Shown here piece after piece: positions 15,813 through 22,348 of a stretch of DNA of 22,348 nucleotides. The DNA is from SAR86 cluster bacterium (GTDB lineage: Bacteria; Pseudomonadota; Gammaproteobacteria; Magnimaribacterales; D2472). How positions within the stretch are numbered: position 1 is the first letter of the stretch; every line of letters begins with the position of its first letter. The notes below the pieces were generated by a model, which was not told the DNA's origin, did no database searches, and was given only the letters and a program-made list of their open reading frames with translations. A program made the translations under genes and the position numbers. The stretch lies in contig JADHNV010000004.1 in assembly GCA_016779285.1 (NCBI GenBank), positions 1-22,348 of the forward strand, read 5' to 3'.

Positions 15813-18072
15813 ATTTCGATATTTCTTCGAGCATAATCCTTCCATTATACCCAGTAGGTAATACGCGCCCACGCTTGGCTCTTGAAGAAATATACTCCTC
15901 TAAATCTTTAAGGGTCCATGTTTTTCCGCCAGTTTTTCCTTCATGATGAATGTGAAGTTTACTGTCTTCTGCGAGACAACAAACGTCCATCATAAACTCG
16001 GTTTTATCTTTGAAAGCTTTGGTTGAAATACTTATCAGTTTATTTCCCTTGCCTCTGGGAAGAAGAGGTAATTCTTCTATAGGGAAAATTAACAATTTGT
16101 TGCTTACCTTGCCTTTGTTATCCTGCGAGGAAAATGTTGCGGCAACAAATTTATGATTTTCATTGATTGCAACTGGGGAAATAACGCTGGCTCCCTCAGG
16201 AGTTTTCATAAATTGTTTTCCTTTTTTTTGATTTGAAATAGCGTTGGATAATTGACTGATAAAACCAAAGCCTGCCGAATTAGCAATTAAGATCTGAGAT
16301 TCATCAATTCCAATAGCAACGCCCTCAAATGTAACGCCTGATTCAGCAACCACTCTTCCAGTTAAAGGCTCGCCCATTCCTCTTGCAGATGGCAATGAGT
16401 GGGCGGGAAGTGAAAATGCCTTACCACCTGAATCAAAAAAAACAGCAGTTTGATTGTTTCTACCTTTAGCGAAATGTTGCAACTGATCATCCCCTCTGTA
16501 GGTAAGATTTGTTGGATCAATATCGTGGCCCTTAGCTGATCTTATCCAACCTGCTTTAGAGAGAATTACAGTAACCGCTTCTGATGTCACCACTTCTTCT
16601 TCAGAAAATGCTCTGGCATCTGATGAAGACTCAATTGGTGAATTTCTATCATCTCCAAACTTTTCTTTAATCTCTATAAGCTCATTTTTAATGTATGTTT
16701 TTAACCTAGCCTTTGACTTAATGATTTTTTCAAGCTCAGATCGTTCGGTTTCTAAAGAGCCCTTTTCATCTTCAAGCTTAATTTGTTCTAACTTAGCTAA
16801 TTGTCTCAGCCGAATTTCTAAAATTGCATTTGTTTGTATCTCAGAAATCTTAAAAGCCTTCATCAATTCTTTTTTTGGATCATCGCTATTTCTTATAATA
16901 TTTATAACTTTGTCTAGATCTAGATAAACAATTAATAAGCCCTCTAAGATATGAATTCTATCGTGCACTTGATCTAATCTGTGTTCGAGTTTTCTCATTA
17001 CAGTTTGTTGCCTAAAATTAAGCCACTCAGCAATGAGGTCTCTCAGAGCAAATACTCTGGGAGATCCTTTTAGACTAATTAGATTCATGTTTGCACGATA
17101 GTTCTTTTGCAAATCTGTGGTTGCAAAAAGATGATTCATGACTTCTGTTGCATCTACGCGATTAGATTTCAAAGATATCACCAGTCTGACTGGCTCTTTG
17201 TGATCTCCCTCATCCCTCAAATCAATGACCATGGGAAGCTTTTTCTTTTGCATTTGATCAGCAATTTGTTCAAGAATTTTTGAACCAGAAGCTTGATGAG
17301 GCAAAGCTCTAACAACAATATCATTACCCTCAGTATCCCATTGAGCCCTGATCTTAAATCCACCTCTTCCAGTATCATAAATCTCCAGAAGCTCTTCAGG
17401 AGAAACAATAATTGGTGCTGAATTACTAAAATCAGGGCCTTGAATAAATTTTAGTAAATCTTTTGTTGTAGACTTTGGATTATCTAGCAAATGTATACAT
17501 GCATCTAAAACTTCATTTATATTGTGAGATGGAATATCGGTTGCCATGCCAACAGCAATACCTGTAGTACCATTAAGAAGAATGCTCGGTGTCTTTGCTG
17601 GCAAAATTGTTGGCTCAAGTAGGGACCCATCAAAATTAGGCTGCCAATCAACGGTTCCAAGCTTTAATTCAGAAAGAAGTAAATCAGCAAAACCTGTAAG
17701 TTTCGATTCTGTGTATCGCATTGCAGCAAATGATTTAGGATCATCTTGAGTGCCCCAGTTTCCCTGCCCATCCACCAGCGGATATCTAAATGAAAAATTT
17801 TGTGCCATGAGGACCATCGCTTCATAAGCTGCGCTGTCTCCATGAGGATGAAATTTACCTATTACGTCTCCTACAGTTCTAGCAGATTTTTTATACTTTG
17901 AGCCAGCATTCAGGCCTAACTCACTCATTGCGTAGAGAATCCTGCGTTGCACTGGTTTCATGCCATCACCGATATGAGGAAGTGCGCGATCTAAAATGAC
18001 ATACATGGAATAGTTGAGGTAGGACTCCTCAGCATATTCTTTCAAACTCATAGAACTAGGATTCTTATTCAT
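15790..18072 (-). CDS. parC: DNA topoisomerase IV subunit A
   Basis: ParC cuts and rejoins DNA in topoisomerase IV, which separates linked daughter chromosomes. The 760 residues match E. coli (752). The winged-helix region holds RRILYAMSELGL at 43-54, KSARTVGDVIGKFHPHGDSA at 62-81 and the catalytic Tyr120 in AAMRYTE. The quinolone-determining positions are Ser80 and Glu84, the usual sensitive residues. A long coiled-coil region (about 350-470) and a degenerate beta-propeller C-terminal domain (about 500-750) follow, without the GyrA box QRRGGKG, supporting ParC over GyrA. It starts two bases after the parE stop. The 3' end overlaps argD by 23 bases on the other strand. Confidence 0.96.
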   Translation of the reverse strand: MNKNPSSMSLKEYAEESYLNYSMYVILDRALPHIGDGMKPVQRRILYAMSELGLNAGSKYKKSARTVGDVIGKFHPHGDSAAYEAMVLMAQNFSFRYPLVDGQGNWGTQDDPKSFAAMRYTESKLTGFADLLLSELKLGTVDWQPNFDGSLLEPTILPAKTPSILLNGTTGIAVGMATDIPSHNINEVLDACIHLLDNPKSTTKDLLKFIQGPDFSNSAPIIVSPEELLEIYDTGRGGFKIRAQWDTEGNDIVVRALPHQASGSKILEQIADQMQKKKLPMVIDLRDEGDHKEPVRLVISLKSNRVDATEVMNHLFATTDLQKNYRANMNLISLKGSPRVFALRDLIAEWLNFRQQTVMRKLEHRLDQVHDRIHILEGLLIVYLDLDKVINIIRNSDDPKKELMKAFKISEIQTNAILEIRLRQLAKLEQIKLEDEKGSLETERSELEKIIKSKARLKTYIKNELIEIKEKFGDDRNSPIESSSDARAFSEEEVVTSEAVTVILSKAGWIRSAKGHDIDPTNLTYRGDDQLQHFAKGRNNQTAVFFDSGGKAFSLPAHSLPSARGMGEPLTGRVVAESGVTFEGVAIGIDESQILIANSAGFGFISQLSNAISNQKKGKQFMKTPEGASVISPVAINENHKFVAATFSSQDNKGKVSNKLLIFPIEELPLLPRGKGNKLISISTKAFKDKTEFMMDVCCLAEDSKLHIHHEGKTGGKTWTLKDLEEYISSRAKRGRVLPTGYNGRIMLEEISKSSEAAPE

Positions 18073-18074
18073 AA

Positions 18075-19964
18075 TTAAACTGCTACTATTTTGCCTCGTT
18101 TTTCAAGCCACTCTTTTCTTGCTCCTGCATTTTTCTTGGAGAGCAATAAATCCATCATGTTATTTACATTATCGGTTGAAGTAATAGTCAGTTGAACTAA
18201 CCTTCTTGTTTTAGGATCCATAACTGTTTCACGCAATTGCGAGGGATTCATTTCTCCAAGGCCTTTAAATCTTTGAATATCTATTTTTGGCTTTCCGGGT
18301 TTTGTTTTTAATTTTTTTACAATTAAATCTTTTTCATCTTCATCAAGGGCATAAAAGATCTCCTTGGCACAATCTATTCTGAACAAAGGGGGCATAGCAA
18401 CAAAAATATGCCCAGCTTGAATTAATGGTTTGAAATGTCGAAGAAAGAGAGCACATAACAATGTAGCAATATGCAGGCCATCGGAATCAGCATCAGCTAA
18501 AATACAAATTTTTCCATATCTTAAAGAATCTATATCAGAGCTACCTGGATTCACACCAATGGCTGTAGCTATATCTTTGATTTCAACAGATTTCATAATT
18601 TCAGAGCTTTCCAAGTCCCAAGTATTCAAAATTTTCCCACGCAGAGGCATGATGGCTTGAAATTTTCTTTCCCTTGACTGCTTGGCTGAGCCTCCAGCAG
18701 AGTCTCCCTCAACAAAAAATAACTCAGTCTCATTTAAATCTGTGCTATTACAATCTGAAAGTTTTCCAGGAAGTGCGGGGCCTTGAAATGTTTTCTTTCG
18801 ATCAACAACTTTGATTTCTTTTGTTCGGGCCTGTGCAGATGCAATTGCGAGTTCAGCTAACTTTTCCCCCTCTTCGGTATGTTGGTTAAACCATATGCTC
18901 AGAATATCTTTGGTCGTGGAATTAACAAACGCTTGATGATCCTTTGAATCCAATCTTTCCTTAGTTTGGCCAGCAAATTGTGGGTTTGTTAATTTTGAAG
19001 AAATAACAAACGTACTATGTTGCACAACATCATCCGCTGTTATTTTTAATCCTTTGGGTATGAGATTTCTGAACTCACAAAACTCTTTAACTGACTCTAA
19101 CAGGCCTGCTTTAAAACCATTTAAGTGAGATCCCCCTTGAGCTGTGGGAATAAGATTCACATAAGATTCATTCATAAGGTTTTTTGCAGGTTTTGTTGAC
19201 CAATTTAGAACAAAATCAAGTGCATTATTTTTTCCTGATTTGCTGCATGAGATTGATTCTTCCAAGAGTAATTCAATGTCGCCAGAAGACTCTGATAAAT
19301 ATGACGTTAGTCCATTTTCATAATTCCAAGATAATTTTTCATTCTTCGTATCATCTTGATATTCAATAGTTAAACCTGGGCATAATACTGCTTTAGCTTT
19401 AAGCAAATGCTTTAAAGTATTTTTTTCAATCTTAATAGTTTCAAAATATTGTGGATCGGGCACAAAGCTAATTGAGGTTCCTGTATTTCTAGGGCCTATG
19501 TCTCCAACTTTCTTTAGATCTGAAGTTTTCTCACCACCTTCAAAAGTCATTTCAAACCTATGACTATCCCGCTTAATTTCTACAGATAGGTTTTTTGAAA
19601 GAGCATTGACAACAGATACCCCTACTCCATGCAATCCTCCAGAAAAATTATAATCTTCACCTGAAAATTTTGCTCCAGCATGCAGCTTGCACATTATCAG
19701 CTCTACACCAGAAACCTTGTGTTCAGGATGAATGTCTACTGGCATACCTCGACCATCATCAATGACTGAAATAACTCCTTCTTTATGCAGAGTTACTTTT
19801 ATCTTAGAGCAATAACCGGCTAGAGCTTCATCAATTGAATTGTCTAAAACTTCTTGAATAAGATGGTTTGGGCACGAAGTATCGGTATACATCCCAGGTC
19901 TTTTTCGAACTGGATCTAAGCCTGATAGAACTTCTATCGACTCTGAATCATAATTTTTAGCCAA
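18075..19964 (-). CDS. parE: DNA topoisomerase IV subunit B
   Basis: ParE is the ATPase subunit of topoisomerase IV. The 629 residues (E. coli 630) carry the GHKL ATPase: EVLDNSIDEA at 38-47 with Glu38 and Asn42, DDGRGMP at 69-75, GGLHGVG at 109-115 and the QTK loop with Lys335 in PQFAGQTKERL. The TOPRIM domain follows, with EGDSAGG at 419-425 and DADSDG at 491-496 binding magnesium. The gene starts with TTG, read as Met, preceded at eight bases by AGGAAA. parC follows two bases after its stop, so the two subunits are made from one message. The short length and lack of the GyrB-type insertion favour ParE over GyrB. Confidence 0.96.
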   Translation of the reverse strand: MAKNYDSESIEVLSGLDPVRKRPGMYTDTSCPNHLIQEVLDNSIDEALAGYCSKIKVTLHKEGVISVIDDGRGMPVDIHPEHKVSGVELIMCKLHAGAKFSGEDYNFSGGLHGVGVSVVNALSKNLSVEIKRDSHRFEMTFEGGEKTSDLKKVGDIGPRNTGTSISFVPDPQYFETIKIEKNTLKHLLKAKAVLCPGLTIEYQDDTKNEKLSWNYENGLTSYLSESSGDIELLLEESISCSKSGKNNALDFVLNWSTKPAKNLMNESYVNLIPTAQGGSHLNGFKAGLLESVKEFCEFRNLIPKGLKITADDVVQHSTFVISSKLTNPQFAGQTKERLDSKDHQAFVNSTTKDILSIWFNQHTEEGEKLAELAIASAQARTKEIKVVDRKKTFQGPALPGKLSDCNSTDLNETELFFVEGDSAGGSAKQSRERKFQAIMPLRGKILNTWDLESSEIMKSVEIKDIATAIGVNPGSSDIDSLRYGKICILADADSDGLHIATLLCALFLRHFKPLIQAGHIFVAMPPLFRIDCAKEIFYALDEDEKDLIVKKLKTKPGKPKIDIQRFKGLGEMNPSQLRETVMDPKTRRLVQLTITSTDNVNNMMDLLLSKKNAGARKEWLEKRGKIVAV

Positions 19965-19970
19965 TTACTA

Positions 19971-19976
19971 TTTCCT
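19971..19976 (-). promoter_or_regulatory. Ribosome binding site for parE
   Basis: AGGAAA on the minus strand lies within eight bases of the TTG at 19964. It fixes this unusual start, since the conserved N-terminus begins only a few residues later and no ATG is close. Confidence 0.6.
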
Positions 19977-20106
19977 GATGTAGTGAACTTTTTACTAGTA
20001 TTCTACTCTAACTCAATTGAAAGCAAGCTATTAATTTAAGAGATTTTAGGAGATTTTTTAACAATAGACTAAAATAGTATTAATTGCATTAAAACCTATA
20101 GAAAGC

Positions 20107-20136
20107 TTGACATTTAGGCTCTAAAAAGAGTCTAAT
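20107..20136 (+). promoter_or_regulatory. Sigma70 promoter of the tolC-mutM unit
   Basis: A perfect -35 box TTGACA (20107-20112) and a five-of-six -10 box TCTAAT (20131-20136) are 18 bases apart, just upstream of the tolC-like gene. It is the best promoter match noticed in the window. Transcription would start near 20143, giving a leader of only about 20 bases. Confidence 0.65.
20115..20134 (+). repeat. Inverted repeat in the tolC promoter spacer
   Basis: TAGGCTCT-AAAA-AGAGTCTA pairs at seven of eight positions and lies between the -35 and -10 boxes, entering the -10. A protein bound here would block RNA polymerase, so it may be an operator. It may also be chance. Confidence 0.35.
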
Positions 20137-20164
20137 GTGTTCACTGTAAACATTAACATTTTAT

Positions 20165-21496
20165 ATGAATAAAAAAATTCTAGTCACATCCCTGCTTGCT
20201 TTAAGTATCCACTCAGCTGCAGATAGTCTTCTAGATATTTATAATGATGCGCTGGAAAATGACCCCCAATATAAATCAGCAGAATTTTCTTATTTAGCTG
20301 GCAAAGAAATTAAGGTGCAGGGTCGTGCAGGGCTTCTGCCAAATGTATCTATCAGCGCACAAACAAATTGGAATGAATATTATCAAAATGGTGATCTTCA
20401 AAATGAATATAACAACTTCAGCTCATCCGCCCGATTAACACAGCCCTTAATAAGATTAGATTCATGGTTTAAATATCGACAATCTAAATTCTTAACTGAC
20501 GCAGCAGAGGCTGATTTTGCATATTCACAACAAGCATTAATCGTCAGAACCGCTGAGCTTTATTTCAATGTTTTGCGTGCTATAGATAACTTAAGCGCTG
20601 CTCGATCAGAAGAAAAAGCTATTAAAAAACAGTTAGATCAAATAAGACAAAGATATGAAGTTGGACTTGCAGCAGTAACAGAAGTTCAAGAAGCTCAATT
20701 AGCTTTTGATTTAAGCCTAGCATCAAGAACAAGAGTTGAGGGTGAAGTTTATACAGCAAAAGAAGCATTAAATGCTCTAGTTGGAAGAGAAATACTTTCT
20801 CTTGACGGACTGGTGAATGATCTAAATGTTACAAATCCTGTTCCTGCTTCTAAAGAAGAATGGGCAAGAAAAGCCGTAGAGAATAACTTCAGACTTCAAG
20901 CTGCAAATCTTAGGAAGTTTGCCTCTAAGAATAATGCAAGAAGCGTAGCATCAAATCACTTACCTAAAGTTGATATTGTTGGAGTGCAAACTGAATCTGA
21001 AACAAATCAATATGCTTTTGATGGATTAAATACCGGAGGAGCTTTTGATATCACGGTTCCAGATGAAACTCAAAGAGATACTTATAGCTTACAACTTTCA
21101 ATGCCAATTTTTCAAGGCGGGGCGGTCATCTCAAGAACAAAGCAAGCATATGCTGAGTCAAATAAATCAATAGAGGATGCATTATTTACCGAAAGGAGCG
21201 TTATTCAAGATGTCCGAAGCCAATACTCAAATGTAGTCACATTAGTAGCTAATCTTCGGGCTCAAAAACAAGCCGTTGTGTCAGCCTCAAGTGCGCTAGA
21301 GGCCACAAAAGTAGGTTATGAGGTTGGAACCAGAAATATAGTAGATTTACTGCAAGCTGAAAAAAATCTTTACAGTGCTGAAAGAAATCTATCAAATGCA
21401 AAGTATGACTACCTTATTACAACACTTCGCTTGCATCTAGCAGCTGGAACTCTAAGCCCAGAAAACCTTATAGAAATAAATAATTTACTCGGGTAA
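20165..21496 (+). CDS. tolC: TolC-family outer membrane efflux/secretion channel
   Basis: Trimeric outer-membrane channel serving efflux pumps and type I secretion. The 443 residues begin with a signal peptide (about 1-19, cleaved near HSAA|DS). Next comes SLLDIYNDALENDPQYKSAEF, the typical TolC opening, and a two-fold repeated helical/beta OEP architecture. The repeat can be seen in RYEVGLAAVTEVQEAQLAFDL near 165-185 and YEVGTRNIVDLLQAEKNLYSAERNL near 385-410. There is no lipobox, so it is the TolC rather than the OprM lipoprotein type. The long C-terminal tail of E. coli TolC is missing. It has its own promoter, no visible Shine-Dalgarno, and is followed after three bases by mutM. No pump gene adjoins it, so it probably serves several systems. 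Confidence 0.93.
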   Translation: MNKKILVTSLLALSIHSAADSLLDIYNDALENDPQYKSAEFSYLAGKEIKVQGRAGLLPNVSISAQTNWNEYYQNGDLQNEYNNFSSSARLTQPLIRLDSWFKYRQSKFLTDAAEADFAYSQQALIVRTAELYFNVLRAIDNLSAARSEEKAIKKQLDQIRQRYEVGLAAVTEVQEAQLAFDLSLASRTRVEGEVYTAKEALNALVGREILSLDGLVNDLNVTNPVPASKEEWARKAVENNFRLQAANLRKFASKNNARSVASNHLPKVDIVGVQTESETNQYAFDGLNTGGAFDITVPDETQRDTYSLQLSMPIFQGGAVISRTKQAYAESNKSIEDALFTERSVIQDVRSQYSNVVTLVANLRAQKQAVVSASSALEATKVGYEVGTRNIVDLLQAEKNLYSAERNLSNAKYDYLITTLRLHLAAGTLSPENLIEINNLLG

Positions 21497-21499
21497 AAA

Positions 21500-22312
21500 G
21501 TGCCTGAATTGCCAGAGGTTGAAACCTCAGTTCAAGCAATTCAAGAGTTCACAAATCAAACCATAGAATCTATAGAGATATATAACCCAAATTTACGATG
21601 GAAAATTGACCGCAAGGCCTTTAAAAGGCTTGAAGGACTAAAAGTTGAGAGGATTAGCAGAAGAGCAAAATATATTTTACTTCATATTGGCAAACCACAA
21701 ATACTGATTCATCTAGGCATGACGGGAACACTTAGGATTGCAGATAAAACATCCAATTTTTATAAAAAGCATGACCATGTTGAGTTAATTTTCCAAAGAG
21801 GAAAATTAATATTTAATGATCCAAGAAGGTTTGGGTCAATGCACTTCATCAAAGAACCAGGTACACATTTTTTATTAAAGAAACTAGGTCCTGAACCCTT
21901 GTCAGAAGAATTCAATGGAGAATACTTATTTCAAAAAATTAAAAAATCTTTGTCGCCTATAAAAAATGCACTCATGAACCAACATAATGTTGTTGGTATT
22001 GGAAATATTTATGCCAATGAAATACTATTTGATGCCAACATTAGACCTACAAGAAAAAGCAAAACCCTTACAAAAAGAGAGCATCATAAGATTGTTACAT
22101 CAACCAAAAAAATATTAAAGGTAGCTATCAAAGCCGGAGGCACTACCTTGCAAGACTTCTATCAGCCTGATGGTAATAAGGGGTACTTCAAAATAGATCT
22201 CGCAGTCTATGATCGTACAAATAAAAAATGTATAAGTTGTAAACAAGAATTGATTAAGAGAATTGTCCAATCACAAAGAGCAACATTCTATTGTCGTAAA
22301 TGCCAGATTTAA
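21500..22312 (+). CDS. mutM: Formamidopyrimidine-DNA glycosylase
   Basis: MutM (Fpg) excises 8-oxoguanine and formamidopyrimidines and nicks the abasic site. The 270 residues match E. coli (269). MPELPEVETS gives the catalytic proline after Met removal and the adjacent Glu. Lys57 in RRAKYILLHIG and NVVGIGNIYANEILF at about 163-177 are family landmarks. The C-terminal zinc finger has Cys244, Cys247, Cys265 and Cys268, with Arg260 in QSQRATFYC contacting DNA. It starts with GTG three bases after the tolC stop, so it is probably co-transcribed with tolC, an unusual partner. No clear ribosome binding site is seen. The gene looks complete and functional. Confidence 0.97.
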   Translation: MPELPEVETSVQAIQEFTNQTIESIEIYNPNLRWKIDRKAFKRLEGLKVERISRRAKYILLHIGKPQILIHLGMTGTLRIADKTSNFYKKHDHVELIFQRGKLIFNDPRRFGSMHFIKEPGTHFLLKKLGPEPLSEEFNGEYLFQKIKKSLSPIKNALMNQHNVVGIGNIYANEILFDANIRPTRKSKTLTKREHHKIVTSTKKILKVAIKAGGTTLQDFYQPDGNKGYFKIDLAVYDRTNKKCISCKQELIKRIVQSQRATFYCRKCQI

Positions 22313-22348
22313 CCTGAAACCTTTTTTTGTAAAGCAGCTTTAACATTA
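22309..22348 (-). CDS. Possible 3' end of an unidentified convergent gene
   Basis: On the minus strand a frame open to the window edge ends NVKAALQKKVSG followed by TAA at 22309-22311, overlapping the mutM stop by four bases. A short lysine-rich tail and a 3' overlap are like the other convergent gene ends in this window. Only a dozen codons are visible, so it may be chance and no product can be named. Confidence 0.35.
   Translation of the reverse strand, partial: NVKAALQKKVSG

Larger units (their letters stand above)
19965..20164. other. Divergent intergenic region between parE and tolC
   Basis: This 200-base AT-rich spacer is the longest non-coding stretch in the window and holds promoters for both directions. 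The tolC promoter is listed separately. For parE only a weak pair is seen on the minus strand, TAGAAT (20000-20005) with TTGCTT (20021-20026) at a short 15-base spacing. A short direct repeat AGATTTT occurs at 20041-20047 and 20051-20057. I see no open frame or RNA gene here. Confidence 0.6.

Noticed and set aside
1..22348. Mobile element, defence system, CRISPR array or secondary metabolite cluster
   Set aside because: No transposase, integrase, phage, nuclease or toxin gene, no spaced repeats and no tRNA-like boundary were seen; nearly all genes are recognisable housekeeping families.

Overview
The window is a gene-dense, AT-rich piece of a bacterial chromosome. It carries Gram-negative envelope genes (lptE, a TolC-type outer membrane protein, the elongasome pair mrdA/rodA) and clusters typical of Gammaproteobacteria (rsfS-rlmH-mrdA-rodA-mltB-dacA, parE-parC, lptE-holA). 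Low GC, overlapping genes, very short spacers and few Shine-Dalgarno sites suggest a streamlined, probably marine gammaproteobacterium; a SAR86-like lineage is my best guess, not proven. I see no insertion sequence, phage gene, CRISPR array, tRNA or rRNA, and no stretch over 300 bases without a gene.

Layout. (1) 3-2536, plus strand: the 3' part of a DUF7064/7065-like (AttH/CrtC-related) protein, then lptE and holA, each overlapping the next. (2) 2505-9256, minus strand: a seven-gene operon rsfS-rlmH-mrdA-rodA-mltB-dacA-dat, read right to left, covering ribosome silencing, 23S rRNA methylation, and synthesis and trimming of the lateral wall. Its last gene overlaps the end of holA. In the usual gammaproteobacterial order lptE-holA-nadD-rsfS run in one direction; here the block is inverted, and nadD and rlpA are missing from their expected places. 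(3) 9416-10946, plus: a small PGPGW-type membrane protein and a zinc-independent MDR oxidoreductase. (4) 10943-12821, minus: mpl (murein tripeptide recycling) followed by a protein with only a LON substrate-binding domain. (5) 12882-14123, plus: a phosphofructokinase with pyrophosphate-type active-site residues, divergent from mpl across 60 bp that hold a 16-bp palindrome. (6) 14106-14597, minus: a DUF2244 membrane protein, 15 bp from the divergent argD-type aminotransferase (14613-15812). (7) 15790-19964, minus: parE-parC, topoisomerase IV. (8) 20165-22312, plus: a TolC-family protein and mutM, behind a good sigma70 promoter. A few codons of a convergent gene may end the window.

Common theme: mltB, dacA, dat and mpl are all used in turning over and re-using murein, and mrdA/rodA build it, so much of the window concerns the peptidoglycan cycle. 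Almost everything is housekeeping. I did not find a convincing undescribed system. The points most worth a second look are a LysM module apparently inserted inside the MltB fold, a PBP2 that has lost part of a reported metal site and gained a CxxC, 3'-end overlaps at every convergent junction, the mpl/pfk palindrome, and the rearranged wall operon.
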